Shown: positions 52,041 through 60,293 of the stretch, piece by piece
How positions within the stretch are numbered: position 1 is the first letter of the stretch
Layout: the number at the start of each line of letters is the position of its first letter
Source of the DNA: CAZVNZ01 sp964628515
GTDB lineage: Bacteria; Bacillota; Clostridia; Christensenellales; Christensenellaceae
Direction: 5' to 3'
NCBI GenBank assembly: GCA_964628515.1
Contig: CAZVNZ010000005.1
Location: forward strand, 1-64,000
DNA length: 64,000 nucleotides
Position numbers and translations under genes: made by a program
The notes under the pieces: generated by a model
Databases searched by the model: none
What the model was told of the DNA's origin: nothing
The model's input: only the letters and a program-made list of their open reading frames with translations

Positions 52041-52921
52041 TAGTTGCAATTGCAATAATAGCAATAATTAGTTTAGGCACGATTGGTTTGCTGTTTGTGT
52101 TAAAAGGAGTAGCAAGAATTGCATCAAACAAAGCAAAAAAAGCAGTAATAGATACATCAATCACACCTGGGTTAAACGAAGGGATTAGTGAATCAATAAT
52201 TAATCCAATAGGTATGCGCTTAAGCAAGTTGATAAAAATAAGGAAAATACGCAGAGATATAATGTCAGCTATGCTAAATAGATTAAGAATTAACGGTACA
52301 CCCGAGGAATATATAGGAGAATTCATAGCAAAATCTATGTTAATATCTTGTGCAAGCATAGTATTTATTCCTTTTGGTATGTGGTGGGCAACATTGCTTT
52401 TAATAGCTTACGCAATTCTTTATAGTATTAAAGGAGTAGTAGATTTAGATGAAAAAATTGAAGCACTAAATAACCAATTAGAAAACGAATTACCCTATAT
52501 GCTTTCTTTTTTAAAAAACAACCTAAAAACTAAGTTGAGTATAGTTGATTTTTTAAAAGATTATCGAATAATTTCAAGCAAGCGCATGCGTACAGAGATT
52601 GACTGGGTACTTTTTAAAATAGATGCAGGAGAACAACCGCTGCTGGTTTTAACAGATTTAGATATGCGATTAAGAATACCAATATATACACAATTTATAG
52701 GTATTCTTGCAAATATACACGAGGGTATTCCGTGTAATAACGCAATGGATAATCTAAAAGAAGTTTTAAAAATAAGAAAAGCAGAAAAATTGCGTAAAGA
52801 AACTTTGGCAGGACCGGATAAGGGCAATGGCCCTATGGCGATGTTACTTTTTGCTTTTGTACTGTTTTTATTTGTGGGGATATTTATATCAATACAGAAT
52901 GGTCTTGGAGTAATATTTTAA
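52037..52921 (+). CDS. tadC: TadC-like pilus inner-membrane platform protein
   Basis: A 294-residue partner of TadB. Membrane segments lie near 1-20, 98-133 and 268-292, with a cytoplasmic helical domain between ('LENELPYMLSFLKNNL', 'LFKIDAGEQPLLVLTDL'). Position after tadB with a four-base overlap fits TadC, though sequence alone shows only the general T2SSF pattern. Confidence 0.82.
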   Translation: MIVAIAIIAIISLGTIGLLFVLKGVARIASNKAKKAVIDTSITPGLNEGISESIINPIGMRLSKLIKIRKIRRDIMSAMLNRLRINGTPEEYIGEFIAKSMLISCASIVFIPFGMWWATLLLIAYAILYSIKGVVDLDEKIEALNNQLENELPYMLSFLKNNLKTKLSIVDFLKDYRIISSKRMRTEIDWVLFKIDAGEQPLLVLTDLDMRLRIPIYTQFIGILANIHEGIPCNNAMDNLKEVLKIRKAEKLRKETLAGPDKGNGPMAMLLFAFVLFLFVGIFISIQNGLGVIF

Positions 52922-52945
52922 TTTTAATAAAGAAAGGAGTATTAT

Positions 52946-53176
52946 ATGTTAATTCAAATTTTTATGAACTTTTGGCATCTTATATGTTCGTTAAGTAAAA
53001 AGAGGATTGTGAGAGAAGAATCCGGAAAGTTTTTTGTTGATGAAGGTATGAGTATTATTTTGGCTATTTTGGCTTTTGGGCTTATAATTGCTGTTATTGC
53101 AATTTTTCTACCGGATTTTTTTGAAACTATATTTTCGAGCGCTCAAGACACACTAACCAATAGCCCGAAAACATAA
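52946..53176 (+). CDS. Flp pilin-like protein
   Basis: A 76-residue protein with a long basic leader, the motif 'VREESG' followed by 'KFFVDEG' and a 20-residue hydrophobic helix (about 35-55), then a short polar tail. Size and position after tadC suit a Flp-type major pilin processed after Gly27; mature position 5 is Asp rather than Glu. AAAGGAG precedes the start. It is the last gene before a strong hairpin, so it closes the Tad set. Confidence 0.65.
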   Translation: MLIQIFMNFWHLICSLSKKRIVREESGKFFVDEGMSIILAILAFGLIIAVIAIFLPDFFETIFSSAQDTLTNSPKT

Positions 53177-53180
53177 TTCT

Positions 53181-53216
53181 TATTGCTCTTGTAACATAAC
53201 TGCTACAAGAGCAATA
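53181..53216 (+). terminator. Hairpin after the pilin-like gene
   Basis: Arms of 13 bases (53181-53193 and 53204-53216, starting TATTGCTCTT) pair perfectly around a 10-base loop. The T run that should follow is weak, so it may be a partial terminator or an mRNA-protecting end between the machine genes and the effector genes. Confidence 0.55.
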
Positions 53217-53247
53217 CTAATATTATATGAGGTAATAAAAGAATACT

Positions 53248-53715
53248 ATGAGTAGTAGCTATTATTTAAATTTAATAAACGATTGTAATTCGCTAATAAA
53301 TACAAAACAACAGCAAATTGTGGAACTGCAATATAGAATTGATATGCTACGGCAGTTAAAAGAATTGATATCAAATGCAAATACAGAATTAAATGTCGAT
53401 GTGCAAAACAGAAAAAACAGATTAAATAATATTGCAGGAGGTTATTTTTACGGCAATTCCAATACTGCACAAAAATATTATACAGGTATGAATGACGTAA
53501 TAACCGCTTCTGCTTTTTCCAATGTTATTTTTAAAAAATATGAAAACTCAATTAATTGTGTTGATGGGGAAATAATTGTTTTAGAAGCAGAAATTGATAA
53601 TTTAAATATGAGTATTACACAATTAAATTCTGAACTGGCATCTCATACTCAAAGTTATCAATATGCGTGTTTAATAGAGGACGAAGAAAAAAACAAAGAA
53701 CTTTTAAGGAAGTAA
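53248..53715 (+). CDS. DUF5082-like coiled-coil T7SS helper
   Basis: A 155-residue cytoplasmic protein made of long coiled-coil helices, with a short middle segment 'GGYFYGNSNTAQKYYTGMND'. It is a paralogue of the protein at 61599; both share 'YYxGMN' in the middle. Size, coil and first place in a helper-helper-helper-effector row match the DUF5082/Lap2-type partners of LXG effectors. The function would be to dock or chaperone the effector at the EssC machine. Confidence 0.7.
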   Translation: MSSSYYLNLINDCNSLINTKQQQIVELQYRIDMLRQLKELISNANTELNVDVQNRKNRLNNIAGGYFYGNSNTAQKYYTGMNDVITASAFSNVIFKKYENSINCVDGEIIVLEAEIDNLNMSITQLNSELASHTQSYQYACLIEDEEKNKELLRK

Positions 53716-53719
53716 CATA

Positions 53720-54001
53720 ATGAGAAATATTAAAATAGCCGATGCAGATTACGAAAAAAGCATACAAGAATATAAAATGTTGGCGGATGATATTGCAAAA
53801 AGAATTGACATATATATCCGAAGCTTAAATGAACTGACTACGCAAGCGGTTAAATCGGGAGCTGTTTTTAATAGCTTATGTATTTTTGAAAATAGTGCTG
53901 CAAATTTGAAAGGTGTTTTAGAAAACGCTTTAAAAGATTATTCCGATACTTTACTGGAATTTATAAATAAAGTTAAAAGTACAGATAACTATAATTTTTA
54001 A
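53720..54001 (+). CDS. Small helical T7SS helper
   Basis: A 93-residue helical protein without signal or membrane segment, 4 bases after the DUF5082-like gene. It resembles the protein at 62083 in size and place but not closely in sequence. It is probably one of the small targeting partners of the effector at 54302. No WXG turn is visible. Confidence 0.6.
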   Translation: MRNIKIADADYEKSIQEYKMLADDIAKRIDIYIRSLNELTTQAVKSGAVFNSLCIFENSAANLKGVLENALKDYSDTLLEFINKVKSTDNYNF

Positions 54002-54018
54002 TTGCAAAGGAAATAAAT

Positions 54019-54300
54019 ATGGCAAATACAATTAATGTAGATATAATACAATTAGAAAACGTAATATCAAAAATAAAGAGCATAGACAACACTAAAAAAA
54101 TAAATTCCCCACTAAATAACAGCAATATTGAAGGGCAGGGGCTAATTTATTATAATGCAAAAATAATTGAGCAAGTGATTAAAGAAATAGAGTATGCATT
54201 TGATTACTTGGTGTATGATACAATCAGCATGTTAGAAGAAATAAAAAAAGAAATGCTTTCAACAGATTTAAAATTAGCAAATAAAATAGGAGGCAGTTAA
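54019..54300 (+). CDS. Small helical T7SS helper (DUF3130/TIGR04197-like)
   Basis: A 93-residue two-helix protein ending in 'LSTDLKLANKIGG', the kind of C-terminus seen in small DUF3130/TIGR04197-like T7SS partners. It lies 17 bases after the previous helper and ends one base before the effector ATG. The protein at 62381 occupies the same place in the second trio. The call is by pattern and context. Confidence 0.6.
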   Translation: MANTINVDIIQLENVISKIKSIDNTKKINSPLNNSNIEGQGLIYYNAKIIEQVIKEIEYAFDYLVYDTISMLEEIKKEMLSTDLKLANKIGGS

Positions 54301-54301
54301 A

Positions 54302-55636
54302 ATGGGATCATACCGAGATTTTACTTTTGAATCTAAAACTGTAATAATAAATAATTTAAGAGAACAAAAAACATACGGGTACAATGAGGGCTTTGGGTTG
54401 TTAAATAATAAAATATATGAATTATGCGACAAAAGCACTTCACTTGCAGAAACTTTAGCACAAAATCATAGGCAGGTGTGCGATGCTTTTGATGGCCTTG
54501 CACAAAAAAATACTGAGGATAGTAAAAAAATAGAAAGTATTTATGAGCAAATAGAAATACTGGATACAAATATTGCCGGAAAGCTAACTGATGTGCAAAG
54601 TAGGTTAAAAGTATATTTAGATTACATAAATACACTAAAAACTTTTGTTTTTAAAAGGGCGCCAATAGGAAAGAACAGTACAGAAGCAGTAAAATTATTA
54701 ATGGAATTAAAAAACAAAGAATCACAGATGATTTTTTGCAGATACAAAAAAGAAGTAGCCATAAACGGATTAATCAACATAATAGAAAAGGTAATAAATG
54801 CACCCAAATATCGAATGGATGCCCTAACAGGAAAATGGATAGAATTAACAAAAGAAGAGTATTTAAACACACTAAAATTGGCTATAAAAGAAGCTGCACT
54901 CGGCAAAGAAAATAAAGAATTCGTAGAACTAATTTTTGAAAAATTAAACAAGAGCATAGATGCAAACTCTGTTAACAATCCGACAGAAATACAAGCTGCA
55001 TTACTAATGCTATCATCATCGGTAGTAGGTAAGGAGTACCAAATTATTTTGGATAGCTTAACAAAAAATGATGGACACATATTTAGTGATAAAAAAAGCG
55101 CGGCTATAGATGCAGGCAAAAAATTAATATCACAGACTCTAATTGATAATTTAGAATATATGGCATCAATATATAAAAAAGAAGTATTAAAATACGATAT
55201 CCAAACAGGCACATTTAAATTAGAAACGGTATATACATATAATGATATACGAGTAGGAGAACACGACAATGTAAGAATGCCAACACTGTATGACTCACTT
55301 ATAAACAGAAATCAATTTAAAAACAATGCAAATATAGATGCGAAGTTCTCGGTAATACATATTCACCCAAATTGTTTTGGACATACGAACGATCAATTTT
55401 CAGGCACAGGGGATAAAAATGATATTTTTGGAGATAAGCAGGTTGTAACGGTGTTAGGAGCAAGTGAAATATATTTAGTAGAGCCAAGTAGTGGATTAAT
55501 ATTTAAATTTGATGGTGGGGTGGATATTGGGGATGTTAATGCAAGAATAAAAAAAATCGCTACAACATATACTAAAATAGACTCAATTTATATTGGAAAT
55601 ACGGGAATAACAATTCCTAATAAAAAGAATTGCTGA
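54302..55636 (+). CDS. Putative T7SS effector with C-terminal JAB/DUF4329-like domain
   Basis: A 444-residue protein. The first 120 residues are helical, like a shortened LXG/WXG export domain. A helical middle (about 130-300) follows. The C-terminal domain (about 300-444) carries His353-x-His355-Pro, then Ser367 and Asp371 in 'FSGTGDKND', and a strand 'EIYLVEPSSGLIFKF'. This is the JAB/JAMM-like pattern of DUF4329-type toxin domains, normally a zinc hydrolase. The loop between the HxHP and Ser is longer than usual. Three helper genes precede it and two membrane-anchored paralogues follow, as expected for toxin and immunity. Confidence 0.68.
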   Translation: MGSYRDFTFESKTVIINNLREQKTYGYNEGFGLLNNKIYELCDKSTSLAETLAQNHRQVCDAFDGLAQKNTEDSKKIESIYEQIEILDTNIAGKLTDVQSRLKVYLDYINTLKTFVFKRAPIGKNSTEAVKLLMELKNKESQMIFCRYKKEVAINGLINIIEKVINAPKYRMDALTGKWIELTKEEYLNTLKLAIKEAALGKENKEFVELIFEKLNKSIDANSVNNPTEIQAALLMLSSSVVGKEYQIILDSLTKNDGHIFSDKKSAAIDAGKKLISQTLIDNLEYMASIYKKEVLKYDIQTGTFKLETVYTYNDIRVGEHDNVRMPTLYDSLINRNQFKNNANIDAKFSVIHIHPNCFGHTNDQFSGTGDKNDIFGDKQVVTVLGASEIYLVEPSSGLIFKFDGGVDIGDVNARIKKIATTYTKIDSIYIGNTGITIPNKKNC

Positions 55637-55645
55637 GGGGGAAAA

Positions 55646-56368
55646 ATGAAAAAGAATAAATATATTATAGCTATATGCATTATCATAGTAGTTGCTGTTA
55701 CCACTATCTTAACCGATAGTATACTTTCGTATAAAGATGTACCTATATATAAAGTTAAGGAAGATATGGGAGATATAGTGGAGTTAATAACACCGGAGGG
55801 TATTAAATATGTTAAAGAACCTAAAATTCTGTGGGGTATTATTGGAAAATGTGAGGATTACAAAGGATGGAATAGTAGGATAGGAATAACAGATTTTTCA
55901 AATGATGTAGGGGTATTTAAATTTGAGGGAGATGAAAATATTACTCATTTAACAGTAAGAAATGAAAATATAAAATTAAGACCGTCTAATATTTTGTATA
56001 GAACTGACATAGATTATGACTATATACTGCATAACGAAATAGATAAAATTAGCTTTACAAGAAATTATTATAAAGCTGAAAATAGAGTAACAATAACAAA
56101 CAAGACGGAAATAGAAAAAATTAAAGAACTTGTACTTAACGAAGATAAGTATGTATACATAAACACCCAAAGCAACTTAGATAATAGAGTAGGATGGGTT
56201 TTATTTTACAGCAATAAATTGCCGGGATTGTATTATACTAAACCAATTTGCGAATATAAAGGTGAATTATATTATGATAGTGGTAAAGGTACAGATTTCA
56301 GCCTAATGCACTGCATAAAAGACACAGGCACAATAAAGCTTCCACCGGCGGAGGAAACTTTGGAGTAA
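55646..56368 (+). CDS. Putative membrane-anchored immunity protein, copy 1
   Basis: A 240-residue protein with one N-terminal membrane anchor (about 5-27) and an extracytoplasmic domain. It is a paralogue of the next gene, with shared 'ELITPxGIKYV', 'GWxxRIGITD', 'YRTDIDYDYIL' and 'EKLPGL/NKLPGL' segments. No enzyme motif is seen. It lies 9 bases after the JAB-like effector, so an immunity role outside the membrane is likely. The anchor would place it where a secreted toxin from a sister cell arrives. Confidence 0.65.
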   Translation: MKKNKYIIAICIIIVVAVTTILTDSILSYKDVPIYKVKEDMGDIVELITPEGIKYVKEPKILWGIIGKCEDYKGWNSRIGITDFSNDVGVFKFEGDENITHLTVRNENIKLRPSNILYRTDIDYDYILHNEIDKISFTRNYYKAENRVTITNKTEIEKIKELVLNEDKYVYINTQSNLDNRVGWVLFYSNKLPGLYYTKPICEYKGELYYDSGKGTDFSLMHCIKDTGTIKLPPAEETLE

Positions 56369-56419
56369 TAAGAAGTTAAGAAGTATAGTCAGGAATAAAA
56401 TAGCTAATAGGAGAAACGT

Positions 56420-57148
56420 ATGAAAAAAAGTAAATTCACCAAATATGCCTATATCATATCAATAAGTGCTTTTGCTGCAATTATAATCGGTAATATGCTT
56501 TATTACATGAATATGCCTGTTTACAAAATTAAAGAGGAAAACGGAGAAATATCAGAGCTTATTACTCCGCAAGGTATCAAATATGTCAGTAAACCGGAGT
56601 TGTACTGGGAAGTAAGGGGGTTTAGCCAATTTAATAAAGGCTGGGGGAAAAGAATTGGCATAACGGATTACTCAAAAGATTTAGGCGTTTTTAGAATGGA
56701 TGGAGATAAAAACACAGTTTATCTTAATGTTAAAAACAAAGAAATATTTTCAGAACCGAATGAATATATGTACAGAACGGATATTGATTATGATTATATT
56801 TTAGAAAACGAAATAGACCGCATAGAATTTATGACTTTTAGTATTTTTAATTCTGATATTATAAGAATAGTTAATGAAGAAAGAATAGATAAGATAATGT
56901 CATTAATACTAAATAAGGATAAAATAGTAACAATAAGTAACAGTGAGTCTGAACCGGTGGTATTTGCAGGTATGGCGATGCTTTGCTCGGAAAAATTACC
57001 GGGTCTATGCACAAGAATAAGTATATTTAATTATAAAGATGATTATTATTATCAAGTAATAGATTCCCCCACCTCCGGCACTCAAAACAAAGACATACTA
57101 TATTGTGTAAAAGATGAAAATACAGTAGATCTGCCAAGCTGGATTTAA
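56420..57148 (+). CDS. Putative membrane-anchored immunity protein, copy 2
   Basis: A 242-residue paralogue of the preceding protein, with the same N-terminal anchor and domain plan, diverged over most of its length but with the same core motifs. It ends in 'LYCVKDENTVDLPSW'. A degraded third copy with nearly the same ending lies at 59808. Duplication and divergence of this kind is typical of immunity genes that protect against toxin variants. It precedes a second putative effector. Confidence 0.62.
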   Translation: MKKSKFTKYAYIISISAFAAIIIGNMLYYMNMPVYKIKEENGEISELITPQGIKYVSKPELYWEVRGFSQFNKGWGKRIGITDYSKDLGVFRMDGDKNTVYLNVKNKEIFSEPNEYMYRTDIDYDYILENEIDRIEFMTFSIFNSDIIRIVNEERIDKIMSLILNKDKIVTISNSESEPVVFAGMAMLCSEKLPGLCTRISIFNYKDDYYYQVIDSPTSGTQNKDILYCVKDENTVDLPSWI

Positions 57149-57199
57149 ATGGCTATGGGTGCAGTAAAAAAATAAATTAGTTATGGGAGGAGTAGACAA

Positions 57200-58483
57200 A
57201 TGCTAAGAGATTTTACAAACAATAAAAAAGCTGAATTAATAGCGCAAATTAAAGAAAAGCAAGTAGATATGATATGGGAGAGATTTCCAAATATCAGCGT
57301 TGCATTACCATCATCAATAACGGAGCCATGGAAAAAATCAGGTGAGTTTACTTGGAAATTAATAGAAAAAAACATAAAAACAGAAGCGGATATTGAAGAG
57401 ATATGGGCTGAAGTACAGCGATTAGACACGGATTTTGGCAAGCGTTTTATGGCATTACAGGAAATCGCAAACAACAGAAAAATAGAACACATAAAAAATA
57501 CTATATCGGGAAATATGGGCTATGGGTTAAATCAAGAAAAAACTCTATTTGCAAATTCGATAAATAGAATAAATGAGGATATAGAAAAAAGCAAAGTAGA
57601 ATTTGAATACGGCAAACTAATTTATACCAATAAAAATGGTAATTTAGATTATAATTATGATGCCATAAGGCAAATAGTAATAGATACTATACAGGATAAA
57701 AGCGATACTGCAAAATTTGCGGCAGTACAGAAGATAATCAGTGGCTTTATAGATAAGAACGGAATCATAACAGACAAAAATAAACATGATTATTTTATGC
57801 TAAATTACATGGGTGCCGAAGAATTCGCAATATATGATAATGCAAGAACGGCAATGGAAGAAGCAATGAAAAAAAATCAAATGGCATCGGCAATATGGGG
57901 ATTAGGATTGATACATAACCAAAATGATTTTACAAATGATATGGGAACATACGGAGCAAAAGGCAGTATAGCAGGAAATGCATGCGGAGCGATTGCAGTA
58001 CACAACGTTAATCAAATATTAGGGAGAAATATACCATTTTCACAGACATATATGCTCTTTAATATGATGCTTCCATATGCAAAAATAAATGATGGAGAAA
58101 TGGGAACGAATCCTGCTATGATATGGGCATATTTTAAAGCGTTGGGATACGATATTCAAACATATGCTAACATAGGCGGAAATTGGGCGGACTTTTCGAT
58201 GATTTCAACTGATTATGATGCGTACATATCTTTATATTTGTATAACAACAGCAATGGGGCAGGTGCCCATTATGCTGCACTAAACTACGATGCAAACAAA
58301 GGGAAGTATATTGCGTATAATGATGGTGCAAAAATAGTAACTGATATAAATAATAAACCAATATTAGATGCGAATGGAGGATTAATATATGATTATACTC
58401 CAAAAGAGTATCGTGATTTTAAGTATATGTTTTGGGATGATAATGCTATAAACATGATAATAATAGGTATTTCAAAGAGGTAA
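57200..58483 (+). CDS. Putative effector with papain/C39-like cysteine peptidase domain
   Basis: A 427-residue protein. The helical N-terminal part (1-240) has no LXG or WXG turn. The C-terminal domain has Cys262 in 'GNACGAIAVHNVNQILG', His357 in 'GAGAHYAALNYD' and Asn374-Asp375 in 'YIAYNDG', the order and spacing of C39/papain-like peptidases. Such domains occur as toxins or as processing enzymes. It follows the immunity pair and precedes a lipoprotein. It could be a T7SS effector using the helper trio upstream, or a protease that matures a partner. Confidence 0.6.
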   Translation: MLRDFTNNKKAELIAQIKEKQVDMIWERFPNISVALPSSITEPWKKSGEFTWKLIEKNIKTEADIEEIWAEVQRLDTDFGKRFMALQEIANNRKIEHIKNTISGNMGYGLNQEKTLFANSINRINEDIEKSKVEFEYGKLIYTNKNGNLDYNYDAIRQIVIDTIQDKSDTAKFAAVQKIISGFIDKNGIITDKNKHDYFMLNYMGAEEFAIYDNARTAMEEAMKKNQMASAIWGLGLIHNQNDFTNDMGTYGAKGSIAGNACGAIAVHNVNQILGRNIPFSQTYMLFNMMLPYAKINDGEMGTNPAMIWAYFKALGYDIQTYANIGGNWADFSMISTDYDAYISLYLYNNSNGAGAHYAALNYDANKGKYIAYNDGAKIVTDINNKPILDANGGLIYDYTPKEYRDFKYMFWDDNAINMIIIGISKR

Positions 58484-58487
58484 TAGT

Positions 58488-59771
58488 ATGAAAAACAAAG
58501 CAATAATTTTATTAAGCTTAATATGTATAATATTGATTTTTAACGGATGTTTAAGCAGACATCCGGAAAACAACAATCTCGATACAAAATTTTTTTATTC
58601 GAATTATAAACAGGATGCAAATTTTTTTGCGGGTAAAAAAAGTGCAGTACACAATGGTAGAGTTTACTATTTTTCCAACGAAAATGAAAAAAGAGGAATA
58701 TATAGTATGAAGATGAATGGAAACGATTTGCAATTAGAATTTGAAACGCCTGATGTAAGAAAAATACAAATAGACGAGAAAGGAACTGTATACGTATTAG
58801 AACATTTCAAGATGTATAAAAATGAAAATGGCATGGAACGCCAATTTGCCGTAGCATGTTATGAAAAAAATAATAATACCTACACAAAAAACTGGCTGTT
58901 AGGAAAAGCGGCAAATAATCTTTGGGATTTTTATATATCGGATGATACTGCGGTCTATTTATATGTGCAGTACAAATTTGCATCGGGGATGCCGGAGTTG
59001 CTGGGGTTTTGCACGTTAAATGGTATTGTGGCAAGCGGAAATGAATATTTATCAATAACATCAGAAAAAAAATTCGATACATCAATTGCGCCATTGAGAT
59101 TTAATATTATACAATTAAATAATTTATGGTTAGGGCTTAATGAACGATATAGCGATTATGAAAAAAATGAAGAAATGTATGATTTTTATGCAGATACTGC
59201 AGGCATTATAGATTTAGATCATAATATTATGGTACTTGGTGATAATTATGTATTTGGAAGTTATGACAGAACTATAAGAAGTGTTAATGAAAAGGGTGTT
59301 ATTAATTCAATAAAAAACGAAATATCAATTATAGATCCAAATACTAATACATTAATAGATATAAAAACATTACTTGGAGAAAAGGAAGTATTGTTTATTT
59401 TGGATAAAGGAGAATATGCATATATAATTAGCTCATCAAATAGCGAACTTCACTCATTATACAAATGGGATTTAGAAGATTTTGAAATTAAAAAAGTTTA
59501 TAGTGAATGGAGCTATGGGAAAATATTATGGGTAGATGAAAACAAATTAATAGTAGCCAACAATAACAAGATACACATTAAGCAATTAAACGAGGACACG
59601 GTAAATGATGTGTTTGTAATGACATTACAAGATAACATAATACAAAAAGAATACAAAACAGATGTAGCAGGAGAATGGCTGTTTATATACAAGTTTGAGG
59701 AAACGCAAAACTCGGATATATTGCAGTATAAAATTAATATGGCAACGGGAAAAACGGTGAGGTGTGTGTAA
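58488..59771 (+). CDS. Putative lipoprotein, beta-propeller-like, copy 1
   Basis: A 427-residue lipoprotein (signal ending in 'IFNGC', Cys21) with many repeated beta strands of the DUF5050/propeller kind ('NGRVYYFSNENEKRGIYSMK'). It is a paralogue of the protein at 60294, with two stretches identical at DNA level. It follows the C39-like gene by 4 bases, so it may be its immunity or accessory protein on the outer face of the membrane. The function is not known. Confidence 0.65.
   Translation: MKNKAIILLSLICIILIFNGCLSRHPENNNLDTKFFYSNYKQDANFFAGKKSAVHNGRVYYFSNENEKRGIYSMKMNGNDLQLEFETPDVRKIQIDEKGTVYVLEHFKMYKNENGMERQFAVACYEKNNNTYTKNWLLGKAANNLWDFYISDDTAVYLYVQYKFASGMPELLGFCTLNGIVASGNEYLSITSEKKFDTSIAPLRFNIIQLNNLWLGLNERYSDYEKNEEMYDFYADTAGIIDLDHNIMVLGDNYVFGSYDRTIRSVNEKGVINSIKNEISIIDPNTNTLIDIKTLLGEKEVLFILDKGEYAYIISSSNSELHSLYKWDLEDFEIKKVYSEWSYGKILWVDENKLIVANNNKIHIKQLNEDTVNDVFVMTLQDNIIQKEYKTDVAGEWLFIYKFEETQNSDILQYKINMATGKTVRCV
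59457..59749 (+). repeat. 293-base stretch identical to 61269-61561
   Basis: The 3' part of the first lipoprotein gene matches the second copy base for base over 293 bases. The same 1812-base offset also gives 87 identical bases at 58631-58717 and 60443-60529. The segments between them are diverged, which suggests gene conversion. Confidence 0.9.
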
Positions 59772-59807
59772 TGGAGGGAAAAAACTAAAGGTAGTATGTT
59801 TTGATTT

Positions 59808-59906
59808 AGTAATGATAAAGGTGCTGTTTTGATTAATGTTAAAAACAAAAACATACTATATTGTGTAAAAGACGAAAACACAATAGAATTGCCAAGTTGG
59901 TATTAA
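59808..59906 (+). pseudogene. Relic of a third immunity gene
   Basis: The 33 codons ending at TAA 59906 read 'VLINVKNKNILYCVKDENT' then 'IELPSWY', closely matching two separated parts of the protein at 56420 ('YLNVKNKE' and 'NKDILYCVKDENTVDLPSW') joined by an internal deletion. There is no start codon or ribosome site of its own. It shows that the immunity gene family once extended further right. Confidence 0.7.
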
Positions 59907-59922
59907 GAGGAGGTATCAGCAT

Positions 59923-59982
59923 ATGATGTTACAAAAAAAATTGAAAGGATTTAGCATAACTATGGTTTTGCTTATATATTAA
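59923..59982 (+). CDS. Possible 19-residue leader ORF
   Basis: GAGGAGG lies 11 bases before an ATG that opens 19 codons. Its stop is one base before the ATG of the membrane protein at 59984, which lacks its own ribosome site. It may be a coupling leader or the remaining 5' end of a lost gene. Confidence 0.3.
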   Translation: MMLQKKLKGFSITMVLLIY

Positions 59983-59983
59983 A

Positions 59984-60280
59984 ATGATTAACCAAAAAAC
60001 AGTGATACTTTATTCGGTGCTATCAATAATATTTTATATAATATATTGGAATTCATTAGGACATATTAAAAATTTGCCGGAAATTTCAATAATATGTGCA
60101 TTTATATTTGCTTTATTATCATTGATTATCGCTATAAAATTACAAAAATGCGGTAAGCAAGGTAGTTTACTATCAATACTAAAGGTAATGGATATTGTGC
60201 TCATAATTGTTTCGGGAATTGGTGTAATAGGGCTTATTTCTATAGTATTTATTTCAATTAATACTCTGATAAGAGGATAA
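59984..60280 (+). CDS. Small membrane protein, unknown
   Basis: A 98-residue protein with three hydrophobic segments (about 7-23, 32-52 and 70-94). I recognise no family. It sits between the two related lipoprotein genes. No ribosome site precedes it, and it may be translated by coupling from the 19-codon frame just upstream. A polytopic immunity protein is possible from context alone. Confidence 0.5.
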   Translation: MINQKTVILYSVLSIIFYIIYWNSLGHIKNLPEISIICAFIFALLSLIIAIKLQKCGKQGSLLSILKVMDIVLIIVSGIGVIGLISIVFISINTLIRG

Positions 60281-60293
60281 AAAAGGAGAAATT

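Noticed and set aside
54622..55269. 215-codon open frame antisense to the JAB-like effector
   Set aside because: No ribosome site or promoter; the sense frame carries conserved motifs and fits the operon.
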